64,000 bases of DNA, from NCBI GenBank assembly GCA_017307755.1, contig JAFKGQ010000017.1:62001-126000 (forward strand), given 5' to 3'. Origin of the DNA: Chitinophagaceae bacterium (GTDB taxonomy: Bacteria > Bacteroidota > Bacteroidia > Chitinophagales > Chitinophagaceae). The position numbers were made by a program, and so were the translations under genes. Under the pieces are notes generated by a model, which saw nothing but the letters and a program-made list of their open reading frames with translations, was not told the origin of the DNA and did no database searches. This document shows, piece by piece, positions 1 through 9,576 of the stretch (positions are counted from its first letter, which is position 1; each line of letters starts with the position of its first letter).

Positions 1-212
1 CCGTTTAAATAAGATATAAAATTAGTGCCCGCTAAAGATATACGTTGAAAAGTCCTGCCTTCCTTCTTTTCCATCACCATCAATAGTTCGATCGCCACGC
101 CGCCTTTCTTGCCATTATTGAGGTTCAACAGCACCCCTGTTGAAAAGGTATTTTTTCCTGTTGCCGCGGGACCCGCACTAACAATGATAGTCTTCTTGGG
201 AGTATTACTCAT
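1..212 (-). CDS. unidentified protein, 3' part beyond window
   Basis: An open frame starts at an ATG at 212 and runs leftward off the window, giving 70 codons without a stop. The product begins MSNTPKKTIIVSAG and continues with a glycine-, asparagine- and lysine-rich stretch and a hydrophobic patch (IELLMVM, about residues 42-48). No signal peptide or membrane segment is clear. The string GPAATGKN resembles a P-loop but lacks the S/T expected after the lysine, so I do not call one. A TAA lies in the same frame at 240-242, ten codons upstream. I do not recognise the family; the call rests on the open frame and plausible composition. Confidence 0.45.
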   Translation of the reverse strand, partial: MSNTPKKTIIVSAGPAATGKNTFSTGVLLNLNNGKKGGVAIELLMVMEKKEGRTFQRISLAGTNFISYLN

Positions 213-491
213 ATCAATTGGGGCGCAAATTAATGTTAATTATGGTTCGTTACCCCGTTTAATCGCTAACTTTGCCGGATGGCGACCGTAAAAACCATCG
301 GAGGAGTCCTGCTCCGGATAATAAAGGCGATCTTTATTCGTAAAAAAGATTGCTGCAAATAGATTCGGAAATTTTACCCAACTACCCGGAAGGGTCATCT
401 CCCTGTTATATGTTAATTTAGCCCGCTGATCAAGATTCAAATCTCCTGTCTTGTTCGATATATAATTTTTGTGCATAAATCATTCAAAACA
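213..491. other. intergenic region with a doubtful 78-codon ORF
   Basis: Divergent spacer between the leftward edge gene and the M13 peptidase. It contains a leftward ORF (476 to 240, starting MHKNYISNK) whose TAA stop is in the same frame as the edge gene. It could be a small gene, an interrupted 5' part of the edge gene, or chance. No clear promoter of the TTTG-N19-TAnnTTTG form was found. Confidence 0.3.
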
Positions 492-2525
492 ATGATCAGA
501 AACTACTGTTTACTGATGACCACCCTCCTGTTAATGACAGCTTGCGGATCTGTCGATCAGAAAGCGTCTGCGCCTGATTTTCTTACGCAAAATCTGGACA
601 CTACGGTCAGCCCCGCCACGGACTTCTTCTCCTATGCCAATGGAGGATGGATCAAGGCTACTCCTATTCCACCCGAAGAAAGCGCATGGGGCATCGGGCA
701 GCTGGTACAGCAAGATATTTACGTGCGGCTTCGCAAGATCAGCGAAGACGCGGCCGCTGTAAAAGCCCCCCGGGGCAGCGTGACCCAACAGATAGGCGAC
801 CTTTGGTACAGTGGTATGGATTCAACAGACATCGACAGACAAGGATTGCAACCCTTGCAAAAGGACCTGCAGGATATAGAAGCCGTCCGTACCACCACCG
901 ACCTGCTCCATATAGCGGCAGCCTTTCATAAAAAAGGTGCCGAAGTCCTCTTCTCAGAAGGTATAGGACAAGACGATAAGAACAGCGATGAGATGGCCTT
1001 ACAACTGGAACAGGGAGGACTGGGTATGCCCAATAGGGATTATTATTTCAACACAGCTGAAAAACCTACCCAGGTACGCAATGCCTACAAATACTATCTT
1101 TCCCGGGTCTTTCAACAATTGGGCAGCGATAGCGATGACGCCCAAAAAAGAGCAGAGGCCGTCTTCGGGTTGGAAACCCGGCTGGCTAAAGCATCCCGTA
1201 AGTTGGAAGACCTGCGTGACCCTATAAAGAATTACAATAAGATCACCCGGGTATATCTGCAAAAACTTTCTCCCGCCATTGACTGGAACGAGTGGCTAAA
1301 AAACACCGGCGTCGGGCCTGTCGACTCTCTTATCATTCGTCAGCCTGAATTTTATACCGCCCTGGATAAAGAGTTGACAAAGACGCCCATCACAGACTGG
1401 AAAAGCTATCTCCGGGCCCATCTCGTCATGGCTTCAGCGCCTTTCCTGGACCAAAAGACATTTGCCGACTATTTCGAATACCGTAAGACCCTTACGGGCG
1501 CCAGCACTCCCAGGCCTCGCTGGAAAAGAGTACTGGACGCAGAAGAGAACGCCATGGGCGAAGCCCTTGGCCAGCTGTTTGTAAAAGAATACTTTTCAGA
1601 AAAAGCCAAACGACGGTACAGCGACCTGGTGGAGGCCATTCGCTGCGCCTACAAACAAAGGATCGAAAAGCTCAGCTGGATGAGCGACAGCACCAAACAA
1701 AAAGCCCTGAATAAATTGTCCCATATCACAAAAAAGGTAGGCTATCCCGATAAATGGAAGGACTTCAGCAGTTTGAATATAGATAGAGGCCCCTTTGTAC
1801 TCAATATGCAAAGAGCCTCCGAATGGTGGCACGATTATATGATACACAAGCTGGGTAAGCCCGTCGACAGGACGGAATGGGACATGTCGCCTCAGACTTA
1901 CAACGCTTATTACAATTCCAGCAACAACGAGATCGTCCTGCCGGCAGGCATATTCATCGTACCCGGCAGGAGTGATTCAACGCTCGACGATGCTTTCGTC
2001 TATGGATATGCGGCAGCTTCCACCATCGGCCATGAAATAACGCATGGCTTTGACGACCAGGGACGTCAGTTCGACTCAAAAGGCAATCTGCATAATTGGT
2101 GGCAGCCTTCCGATGAAGCACAGTTCAAAGCAAGAGCATCCCTCATCGTCAAACAATTTTCGGAGTTTGTCCCGGTAGATACCCTGCATGTCAACGGGGA
2201 CGCCACCCAGGGAGAGAATATCGCCGACCTGGGAGGCCTTCTGCTGGGACTGGACGCCTTCAAACTCACAGACACTTATAAGAAGGGTGTGAAAGTCGGC
2301 GAGCTGACACCCCTGCAACGCTATTTCCTTGGATATGCCTATGCCTGGATGTATCAAGAGCGAAAAGAGATACTGGTTACCCACTTGCTCACAGACGTGC
2401 ATGCTCCCGCCAGGGAAAGGGTCAACGGTCCCGTAGTCAATATCCCGGAATTCTATGAAGCGTTTGGAGTAAGGACGGGTGATAAGATGTACAGGCCGGA
2501 CAGTCTCCGGGTAAGTATCTGGTAG
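492..2525 (+). CDS. M13 family zinc metallopeptidase, lipoprotein (PepO/neprilysin-like)
   Basis: A neprilysin-family endopeptidase, 677 residues from the ATG at 492, about the usual length for bacterial M13 enzymes. The first 18 residues are a lipoprotein signal ending LLLMTAC, with Cys18 as the lipidated residue, so it is anchored in the cell envelope. The zinc site is HEITH (His514, His518, catalytic Glu515), the third ligand is Glu575 in the motif GENIADLGG, and Asp579 supports it. Upstream lie NAYYNSSNNEIVLPAGI (substrate-binding strand) and at the end PEFYEAFGV plus a terminal hydrophobic-Trp, both family hallmarks. A GTG at 471 would add seven residues (MHKSFKT), but the ATG gives the better signal peptide. 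Seven bases separate its stop from the convergent regulator gene. It probably degrades peptides outside the inner membrane; the substrate is unknown. Confidence 0.93.
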   Translation: MIRNYCLLMTTLLLMTACGSVDQKASAPDFLTQNLDTTVSPATDFFSYANGGWIKATPIPPEESAWGIGQLVQQDIYVRLRKISEDAAAVKAPRGSVTQQIGDLWYSGMDSTDIDRQGLQPLQKDLQDIEAVRTTTDLLHIAAAFHKKGAEVLFSEGIGQDDKNSDEMALQLEQGGLGMPNRDYYFNTAEKPTQVRNAYKYYLSRVFQQLGSDSDDAQKRAEAVFGLETRLAKASRKLEDLRDPIKNYNKITRVYLQKLSPAIDWNEWLKNTGVGPVDSLIIRQPEFYTALDKELTKTPITDWKSYLRAHLVMASAPFLDQKTFADYFEYRKTLTGASTPRPRWKRVLDAEENAMGEALGQLFVKEYFSEKAKRRYSDLVEAIRCAYKQRIEKLSWMSDSTKQKALNKLSHITKKVGYPDKWKDFSSLNIDRGPFVLNMQRASEWWHDYMIHKLGKPVDRTEWDMSPQTYNAYYNSSNNEIVLPAGIFIVPGRSDSTLDDAFVYGYAAASTIGHEITHGFDDQGRQFDSKGNLHNWWQPSDEAQFKARASLIVKQFSEFVPVDTLHVNGDATQGENIADLGGLLLGLDAFKLTDTYKKGVKVGELTPLQRYFLGYAYAWMYQERKEILVTHLLTDVHAPARERVNGPVVNIPEFYEAFGVRTGDKMYRPDSLRVSIW

Positions 2526-2532
2526 CGGACGG

Positions 2533-3294
2533 TCAACCATCATTACTCGAAAGCCCCAGCCGGATCATCAGCTCCTCTTTTCGTCTGACGGCCACCTCTA
2601 TGACGGCCCCATCCTCCAGTTCTATAAACCCGCCCCGCCCGCGCTGGTACCCGCTGACATAGGCCAGGTTGATAAGATACGAATGATGCGCCCGGTAAAA
2701 CTTGTTACCGGGCAGCAGGGCCTCATATTCTGAAATATTTTTGGACGATGTGATCTTGCCTTTATCCTTAATAAATATATGAGTATAACCGCGGCTGGCT
2801 TCAATATACATGACATCGGACACCGGAACAAAGACAATACCGCTTTTCCCCGGCAACCCTATTTTGGGTATGTCGGAAGATAGTTTTTTCATGTTGTCAA
2901 AAAAAACATCCAGACGCTGGTCAAAATTTTTTAGCCGGATATTCCGCTCAGCCCGGCCGACGGCATCCTTTAGCTCGATAATACTCACCGGCTTCAACAA
3001 ATAGTCCAGTGCACTATACCGGAAAGCCCTCAACGCATAATCATTAAAGGCGGTGAAAAAGATCACCTCAAAATCCACCGGCTTTAATTTATCCAGTACA
3101 TCAAACCCGCTGCCATAAGGCATTTCTACATCCATAAATACCAGGTCGGGGTTTGTCTCACGGATAAGCGCCTCAGCCTTAAGGGCGTTGGCGGCCTTGC
3201 CTAATATGGATACATTAGGGCAAAAATCCTGTATCATCCCCTCCAGAATGACGACGTTGCTTGGTTCATCTTCAACAATAACTGCTTTGATCAT
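2533..3294 (-). CDS. LytTR-family response regulator
   Basis: A two-domain response regulator of 253 residues. The N-terminal receiver domain has the acidic pair Glu8/Asp9, the phosphoacceptor Asp55 (LVFMDVEMP) and the conserved Lys-Pro (LLKPVS). The C-terminal half, about residues 150-250, is a LytTR DNA-binding domain, with typical strings such as IEASRGYTHIFI and RAHHSYLINL. The start at 3294 is chosen because its ATG overlaps the TGA of the kinase gene (ATGA), a translational coupling; an upstream in-frame ATG at 3336 would add 14 unrelated residues lying inside the kinase gene. LytTR proteins bind paired direct repeats about two helical turns apart, and such pairs occur in front of the genes at 6324 and 9676. 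Confidence 0.95.
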   Translation of the reverse strand: MIKAVIVEDEPSNVVILEGMIQDFCPNVSILGKAANALKAEALIRETNPDLVFMDVEMPYGSGFDVLDKLKPVDFEVIFFTAFNDYALRAFRYSALDYLLKPVSIIELKDAVGRAERNIRLKNFDQRLDVFFDNMKKLSSDIPKIGLPGKSGIVFVPVSDVMYIEASRGYTHIFIKDKGKITSSKNISEYEALLPGNKFYRAHHSYLINLAYVSGYQRGRGGFIELEDGAVIEVAVRRKEELMIRLGLSSNDG

Positions 3295-6182
3295 GGTCCG
3301 ACGGTTATTTTTTTCACATACTGTATAGGAAAACAAAGTACGATCCTCGTCCCGGACGGGAGATGATCACCCGTCTCCAGGTCCTCTACATCGATCAATA
3401 TAGGAGCAGCCCGGCCCTGGTTCATCATTTCCATCCGCCGCGCTGTGAGGGTCATGCCACGCGATTGGTATTCGATAGGTGACCCCCTTTTAAACTGCGC
3501 AGCTTGCTTTCTTCCTATCCCATTGTCCTCAATGGTACAGATCAGATGCTCCTTGTTTTCTGCAAATCGGATAAGGATGACTCCTTTCTCATCACCCCTA
3601 TACCTCAGACCATGCCGTATGCTATTCTCGACATAGGGCTGCAATAGCATAGGAGGAATATAATAGGCCATCCGGTCAATCCCGGAAGCAATGACGATAT
3701 CATACCGGAAGGCATTGCCAAACCGGACCCGCTCCAACTCCAAGTAATAGGAAATATATCGCACTTCCTCGTCCAGGCTGATCCGGGACTTGGAAGTGAT
3801 CTCCAGTGTCAATCGTATCAACCTGGAAAAATCCGTGATGAACTTATTGACGCCGAGGATGTCTTTTTCCATGACATATTTCTGAATAGAGTTCAGACTG
3901 TTGAAAATAAAATGCGGGTTCATCTGGGCCTTTAAAGACATCTGCTCCAACTCAGCCATCCTGTTGTTGATGCTTATTTTCTCCGCATTTTTTCGCTTCA
4001 GCTGCCGGATACGCCGCCATACCAGCACCCATATCATCCCCGTCAGCAAAGCGCCGGCCACAAAAATGAACCATGCCTTTTCCCACAGGAGCTGCTCGAC
4101 GGTAAATGCCACGCGGATAGGATCGCTCCCTATACCAAACTTATTGGTAGCCACGACCTCCAGCTCATACGTTCCCGACGGCAGAGTGGGATAGCTTAAG
4201 AACGTTTCCCGGGTAGTCTGCCAGTTATTGTTCAAACCTTTCAAACGGTATCTGTAGGTTATATACCCCGCGCTCCGGTAAGATATCCCTGCAAAATCCA
4301 CTCTTATCGAGCTTTCATGGTGAGGTAATATCAGCCCTGATGTATCATAATTCCAGGTAGCACGTCTGACCTGGATGGAAGTAATACGCAACTTACAGAA
4401 CGAACGCTCTGCCGCCTCGTCAATATTAAAATGGGTCAACCCGCCCACCGTCCCTGCATACACATCATTCTTATTGACATACACAACGTTGATGATATCG
4501 GAGCTTAATCCATCTTCCGTTCCGAATGTGGTTATCCGGAAATGCCCCTTATCCATATGAACCCGGCTCAAACCCTTATCCGTCCCCACCCAAATGTCGT
4601 CTCCGGAAATAAAAATGGCCCTGCAGGTGTTGCTGGCAAGACCATCCTTTTCTGTAAGAGCATACAGCAGACGGCCATTCCTGATCCCTGTTATTCCCTG
4701 TCCACAAGTGCCGACCCATAATAGGCTGTCGGAAGATGCCGCAATAGCCGATATTCTCGTCTTGAATACAGGATAAATGTCGCCCCAAAAACGAGGTTTT
4801 CCATTCGAGGTAACGCTGTACAATCCATTTAAGGTGCCGAAAAATATCAGGCTGTCCTGCTGACAGGAAAAAGTGGACCTCCCTGGCCATATATACTCCA
4901 GCTTCTTAAGGTCAGAGGGACGGCGAAATTCAACACTTTGTGAAGTACTGATCAAAAAATTGCCTTTAGTGGAACTGACGGATTTCACGGCAGCACATCC
5001 CAGCACTGTAACCTCACGAAGATGGTCCAGTTTGAGAAGCCCCACATCCGTTCCTAACAGCAAACTATTCTTATCGATGGGCATAAAGGCCATTATCCTT
5101 CCCAGTTTATTGGTGTGCCAGGATATTTCCTGCTTGGTCATCTGTTGCAAACCCGGATCGGATCTCCATAAACCCGACCGCTCTGTCCCTATATACAGGG
5201 AGTTGCCGATCATCTGAACACTGGTGACGGACAGGCCTTCCCTGAACGTAACATTCCTGAAACCCAATGTGCCTATTCTGAACAGACCTCCACCGGCACA
5301 CATAAACCAAAGATTGCCTTCCGAGTCGCGGATAACCGCATTGACCGATTGCTCTCTCAGAAAATAGGCAAATTGCTTTTTTGTCCGCAGATCGTACATC
5401 AGCGCCCCGTTGGTAGTATTCAATGTAAAAAGACTATCGTCTATCCCTGACAGCGAATTAAGGCTGGGCGGCATGGTTATCGAAAACCTCTCACCTGTGA
5501 CCGGAACAGCATACAAACTATCCCCCTGCTGGAATACATTTAGATTGGGCGAGATCAGGATGGCATTGGTGCTCTTGCCGACAAAACTCCTTTTCCCCTT
5601 GAGCAGGAACCTGTCTTTATCCAATACGTATTGCGTATAGCTCCCACTTGATACACAGGAAAAGAAAGTAAACAGCCCATCCTTTGTCAGGCCGCCTCCC
5701 GCATTCGGACTTTCTATGTCCATTATCTTCCCATCGATACAAATAATATGTATGACGTAAGCCCCTTCTATAATGATATTGCCATATCTGTCTTCTGTAA
5801 TAATGTTGATCTCAGATGTGATGGAGAGACGGTGCAGGACAGGGTCATTATCCTGGTTATGCACCTCCCCTCTCTGGTAATAACAGATCGAATTCCGGAA
5901 AGGGATGATCCATACCCTGTTCCTGGAGTCGACAAATAATTTTATTATCTCATTGTCGGGTAAGCCGTTTGCAGTCGTGAAATTATGGAAGTGAGTACCG
6001 TCGTACCGGCTTAGACCGCTCTCCGTTCCAAACCAGAGGAAACCATCCTTGTCCTCGGCAGCACAATACACCACCGAGCCGGCCAGACCATCCTTTACGT
6101 TATATTGCGTATAGCTGAACTCCTGCCCCCGGGAATAAAGGAACAGGTTGAGGATAAGGAATAACATAAACAAATGACGCAT
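3291..6182 (-). CDS. LytS-type sensor histidine kinase with periplasmic regulator propellers
   Basis: A 963-residue membrane sensor kinase. A signal peptide (MRHLFMLFLILNLFLYSRG) is followed by about 600 residues of two-component regulator propeller repeats (FGTESGLSRYDG, WFMCAGGGLFRIG, WVGTDKGLSRV), then a Y_Y_Y-type beta domain (YRLKGLNNNWQ), one membrane helix at about 700-722, and a cytoplasmic histidine kinase of the LytS class. His757 in NPHFIFNS is the phosphorylated residue and Asn853 in PYVENSIRHG belongs to the ATP-binding N box. The gene is divergent from the secreted protein at 6324 and overlaps the LytTR regulator by four bases. In Bacteroidota such propeller sensors often detect glycan fragments, but the ligand here is not evident and its target genes look like an envelope/toxin cassette rather than sugar enzymes. 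Confidence 0.94.
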   Translation of the reverse strand: MRHLFMLFLILNLFLYSRGQEFSYTQYNVKDGLAGSVVYCAAEDKDGFLWFGTESGLSRYDGTHFHNFTTANGLPDNEIIKLFVDSRNRVWIIPFRNSICYYQRGEVHNQDNDPVLHRLSITSEINIITEDRYGNIIIEGAYVIHIICIDGKIMDIESPNAGGGLTKDGLFTFFSCVSSGSYTQYVLDKDRFLLKGKRSFVGKSTNAILISPNLNVFQQGDSLYAVPVTGERFSITMPPSLNSLSGIDDSLFTLNTTNGALMYDLRTKKQFAYFLREQSVNAVIRDSEGNLWFMCAGGGLFRIGTLGFRNVTFREGLSVTSVQMIGNSLYIGTERSGLWRSDPGLQQMTKQEISWHTNKLGRIMAFMPIDKNSLLLGTDVGLLKLDHLREVTVLGCAAVKSVSSTKGNFLISTSQSVEFRRPSDLKKLEYIWPGRSTFSCQQDSLIFFGTLNGLYSVTSNGKPRFWGDIYPVFKTRISAIAASSDSLLWVGTCGQGITGIRNGRLLYALTEKDGLASNTCRAIFISGDDIWVGTDKGLSRVHMDKGHFRITTFGTEDGLSSDIINVVYVNKNDVYAGTVGGLTHFNIDEAAERSFCKLRITSIQVRRATWNYDTSGLILPHHESSIRVDFAGISYRSAGYITYRYRLKGLNNNWQTTRETFLSYPTLPSGTYELEVVATNKFGIGSDPIRVAFTVEQLLWEKAWFIFVAGALLTGMIWVLVWRRIRQLKRKNAEKISINNRMAELEQMSLKAQMNPHFIFNSLNSIQKYVMEKDILGVNKFITDFSRLIRLTLEITSKSRISLDEEVRYISYYLELERVRFGNAFRYDIVIASGIDRMAYYIPPMLLQPYVENSIRHGLRYRGDEKGVILIRFAENKEHLICTIEDNGIGRKQAAQFKRGSPIEYQSRGMTLTARRMEMMNQGRAAPILIDVEDLETGDHLPSGTRIVLCFPIQYVKKITVGP

Positions 6183-6225
6183 CGTTTAAATTTACTGCAT
6201 TATCCGCACACTTATCGATGATTTT

Positions 6226-6298
6226 TGCACGCTGGCGAACTCATCCTGCACGCCGGCAAACCGGGCATTTTTCCTATGACGGTCCTGCGTTAATTTAT
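6226..6298 (+). promoter_or_regulatory. predicted LytTR-site promoter of the 6324 gene
   Basis: Two direct repeats, TGCACGCTGGCGAAC (6226-6240) and TGCACGCCGGCAAAC (6247-6261), start exactly 21 bp apart. They are followed by TTTT (6268-6271), 19 bp, and a -7-like TAATTTAT (6291-6298). The -7-like element starts 44 bp after the second repeat and 33 bp before the ATG at 6324. The same arrangement occurs at 9577-9649. This pattern fits activation by the neighbouring LytTR regulator; that assignment is inferred. Confidence 0.6.
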
Positions 6299-6323
6299 GG
6301 CCCAAACCATTAAATCTATCATT

Positions 6324-9300
6324 ATGAAATGTAAACCTATACTCCTATTTTCCTTTCTTCTTCTCTCCCTTTTCTCATCCGGCCAATCCGAAACCCATGA
6401 CTTTATAACCTACGACACGACGATCAATTATCACTGTTTCCCCCCCAATCAGGGCATGGACGGTTGCAACGGCAACAAATTCGCCATTCGTATCAGCCGG
6501 CCCCGGAATTATTTCACAGCAGGCAATGCTGACACCGCGTCACGACCCTGGATACTTACTATGCCAGGAGCCGGTGAAATGGGCACAACAGGAACACCGG
6601 ACACTAATAACCTGACAGTCTATGGACCGCATTACTGGTTGCAACATGGCTGGGACGGAGGAGTACAGCTCGACAACGGTAAACATTATCCTATCCTGGT
6701 GACTATTATTGCGGGAAGCCAAAATGTACGCCCCTGGTTCGTACAGGCCCTGCTAGACACCTTGATCAGGATCTATCATCCCAGAAAAAACTCCCTGCAT
6801 ATGGCAGGCCTCAGCCAGGGCTCCTGGGTCCTCGCGGTATACCTCGGGTACGAAATGACAGCCGGTGACGAGCATAACATGGCCAATGTCAGAAGCTTTA
6901 CAGACCTGCAGGGAGTAGAACCCGGAGACTATTTTGGCGCAAGCCCCCTTACCTATCCGTCATTCTTCGGCCATTGGGCCAAACGTTACGCGGGACGGTT
7001 CTTTGGACTGGAAGGGTACCAGGATACCCGTAACATCTGGCGGATATCGCAAAATATGAATGACAGCGTTGCCAATTCCGGCTATTTTGCCTTTGATACC
7101 CTCCACACAGGCACAAATTACCATTGCTGCTGGAATTCGATGTACGATCCTTCCATCACCAACTGGCGATGCATAGCCCCCGTTTCAAACCCCTATATCA
7201 TCCAGACAACAAACCCCGCTAGTACCATGGGATCCTATTATGTCGACCCCACCACCGGCACCAATATATTTCAATGGATGCTCCGGCAGGGCGATACCAC
7301 CCTGGTCGGTTCCGGAGCGCCACCCAACCAACTACCCGTCGCCAACGCAGGCCCTGACAAAAATATCCGTCTGCCTGTCGATAGTGTCGTCGTCAACGGG
7401 TCCGGTACGGACGCAGATGGCACCATCGTCTCCTATGCCTGGACCAAAATTTCCGGCACAGGCGGGACTATCGTATCCCCGTCTTCCGCTACGACAACTA
7501 TAAAAGGACTCACCGCCGGCGTCTACCAATTTGTGCTCACCGTTACAGACAACAATGGAGGCACAGGGAAAGACACCATGCAGGTGACCGTCGATACGGC
7601 TTATATACCACCCACCGTCAACGCCGGCAGCGACAAGACCGTCATCCTGCCCGTCGACAGCGTCGTCCTCAATGGCATTGCCACAGGTCACGGCACCACC
7701 ATCCATATCCTTACCTGGACTACTACCAGCGGCCCCAACAATCCTACGATCGTCATGTCCAATTCCAACCAGACAGCGACCATACACGGACTGGTCCAGG
7801 GCACCTATATCTTCACCCTCACCGCCACCGACAACCACGGACTCACCAGCTCGGACTCCGCCACCGTCACGGTAAACCCGGCCCCAACTACCTCCAGGGT
7901 ATTTGTCGCACCAGGCGAATACCAGGTGTTCTTCATCGATACCAGCAAACATCTCTATGCCATCGGCACCAACCTCGTAACCCAGGGCGTCGGCGGAACA
8001 GGTACGCCCGGTACGATCCTCCCCGTAGCTGTCCCCTCCAATCTGACATTCAAGACGGCAGCCGGCTGTCTCCACGGCGGCGCAGCAGTGGACAACAATG
8101 GGAATGTATGGGCATGGGGGGATAACGACCAGGGACAGGTGGGCAACGGCGCCGCCTCCACTACACAGGTATTGACCCCTGCACAGATAACGACAGATTC
8201 CGCCGGCAACCCCTTCACAGGTGTCACGACCTTATGCGCCTATTATTCCGGTAATGCCAGCCAGGGATGGTACGCCGTCAAATCCGACAGCACCCTCTGG
8301 GTCTGGGGACAAACATTAGGAGGAATGAGAGGGAATGGAACAACAGGCAGCACCGCACTGACAAGACCCGCACAGGTTCCCTTGCCGGGTAATAGAAAAG
8401 TCATGCAGATAGCCGCAGGCGACGAGTTGATCGTCCTTTGTTCGGATAGCACCGTATGGACATGCGGAGGATCGAATGGCAACCCGCAGAATCTGGGATA
8501 TGCAGCCGCCGGCAACGATTACCTGAGCTTGCACCAGCTTACCACCCTATCCGGTATCAGACTGATCGCCGGAGGAGGCCCCTTCAATTACGCCTTGAAA
8601 TCCAACGGTACCTTATACGGCTGGGGATATCGAGGCTATTATATGGGCGGAACGGGTGGTACCAATTCTCCCCTGGCCACACCCACTGATCTCACCAGCA
8701 GGCTAAACCTCCCTCATCCCATAAAGACGATCGCCGTCGACTTTGTATGCACACACGCTATATTGTCGGACAGCACGCTATGGGGCTGGGGAGATAATGC
8801 ACAAGGCGGCATCGGCATCGGCACCGAGCTCAATTATGCCACCACCACAGCGCCCTATGCCTGGGATTATTACCCGGCGGATCTGCTGCAGCAATCTCCG
8901 GTACAAGTCACAACCCGCAAAGATTTCGTGGCCATATATACTGCCCAACCCTTCGTAATGTTCGATTATGCGCAGACGGCAGATGGCCAATTGTATTCCT
9001 GGGGAAGGAATAAAGGAGGGGTTTTAGGCAATGGTATTGTAGGCTGTTCTTCCGACGTGCTCGCAACTTATCCAAACTCCTGGGATGTGACCTCACCTAC
9101 TCCGGTCAACCCGCTTTCGGTGACAAGCACCACCGTCGGCCCTTGCCCCTACTGCGTGGCGCATCCCGCCACCTCTCCCTGTAATACCTGTTCCACAGGC
9201 AATAGCGCATCTTCCATAAAGACAGGAACCTCTATACAGATAAAGGCATCCGGTCAGACAGTTCCGCAATTCGTTCTGTATCCCACGCTCGCACGGGACA

Positions 9301-9521
9301 ATGAAGAGCTGCATATGACGATCGCAAGCGATAACAAAGGCCCTGTCGGGATCAGTGTATATGATTTCACCGGAAAGCTTGTAAGGTCACTACAGCTAAA
9401 TAAGAACGATACTTATTTCAATCCATCGTTCAACATAGGTCACCTGCCCGCAGGCACCTACCTGGTAAAAGTCCTCATAGGTAATAGTGAACAGCATACG
9501 GCAAAATTCATACGACTCTAA
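6324..9521 (+). CDS. secreted hydrolase-like / PKD / RCC1-repeat protein with T9SS sorting domain
   Basis: A 1065-residue mosaic secreted protein. Order: signal peptide (MKCKPILLFSFLLLSLFSSG), an alpha/beta-hydrolase-like region to about residue 310 with nucleophile elbow GLSQGS (Ser164), two PKD domains (about 334-422 and 425-520), a stretch of RCC1-type repeats to about residue 905 (WAWGDNDQGQVGNG, LWGWGDNAQGGIG, LYSWGRNKGGVLGNG), a short Cys-rich linker (CPYCVAHPATSPCNTC) and a T9SS type A sorting domain over the last 80 or so residues. It should be exported across the inner membrane and then attached or released by T9SS. An in-frame ATG at 6297 lies over the -7-like element, so 6324 is chosen. 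The enzymatic substrate is unknown; an esterase or peptidase role is only a guess from the fold. Confidence 0.85.
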   Translation: MKCKPILLFSFLLLSLFSSGQSETHDFITYDTTINYHCFPPNQGMDGCNGNKFAIRISRPRNYFTAGNADTASRPWILTMPGAGEMGTTGTPDTNNLTVYGPHYWLQHGWDGGVQLDNGKHYPILVTIIAGSQNVRPWFVQALLDTLIRIYHPRKNSLHMAGLSQGSWVLAVYLGYEMTAGDEHNMANVRSFTDLQGVEPGDYFGASPLTYPSFFGHWAKRYAGRFFGLEGYQDTRNIWRISQNMNDSVANSGYFAFDTLHTGTNYHCCWNSMYDPSITNWRCIAPVSNPYIIQTTNPASTMGSYYVDPTTGTNIFQWMLRQGDTTLVGSGAPPNQLPVANAGPDKNIRLPVDSVVVNGSGTDADGTIVSYAWTKISGTGGTIVSPSSATTTIKGLTAGVYQFVLTVTDNNGGTGKDTMQVTVDTAYIPPTVNAGSDKTVILPVDSVVLNGIATGHGTTIHILTWTTTSGPNNPTIVMSNSNQTATIHGLVQGTYIFTLTATDNHGLTSSDSATVTVNPAPTTSRVFVAPGEYQVFFIDTSKHLYAIGTNLVTQGVGGTGTPGTILPVAVPSNLTFKTAAGCLHGGAAVDNNGNVWAWGDNDQGQVGNGAASTTQVLTPAQITTDSAGNPFTGVTTLCAYYSGNASQGWYAVKSDSTLWVWGQTLGGMRGNGTTGSTALTRPAQVPLPGNRKVMQIAAGDELIVLCSDSTVWTCGGSNGNPQNLGYAAAGNDYLSLHQLTTLSGIRLIAGGGPFNYALKSNGTLYGWGYRGYYMGGTGGTNSPLATPTDLTSRLNLPHPIKTIAVDFVCTHAILSDSTLWGWGDNAQGGIGIGTELNYATTTAPYAWDYYPADLLQQSPVQVTTRKDFVAIYTAQPFVMFDYAQTADGQLYSWGRNKGGVLGNGIVGCSSDVLATYPNSWDVTSPTPVNPLSVTSTTVGPCPYCVAHPATSPCNTCSTGNSASSIKTGTSIQIKASGQTVPQFVLYPTLARDNEELHMTIASDNKGPVGISVYDFTGKLVRSLQLNKNDTYFNPSFNIGHLPAGTYLVKVLIGNSEQHTAKFIRL

Positions 9522-9525
9522 AAAT

Positions 9526-9556
9526 AAAGGAGGCGGCCTTGTGGCCGCCTCCTTTT
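9526..9556 (+). terminator. intrinsic terminator after the PKD/RCC1 gene
   Basis: A perfect 13-bp stem (9526-9538 with 9543-9555) with loop TTGT. The GC core is GGAGGCGGCC/GGCCGCCTCC flanked by A3 and T4. It lies four bases after the stop at 9521. A closely similar hairpin ends the RHS cassette at 20409. Confidence 0.88.
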
Positions 9557-9576
9557 ACACAGTTATCGGCGATTTC

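Noticed and set aside
150..170. P-loop-like GPAATGKN in the edge gene
   Set aside because: The Walker A Ser/Thr is missing and the surrounding sequence shows no Walker B or ATPase strand pattern.
7332..8075. Leftward 247-codon ORF inside the PKD/RCC1 gene
   Set aside because: Mirror of the Gly/Asp/Val-rich codons of the PKD repeats on the other strand; low-complexity product and no start context.
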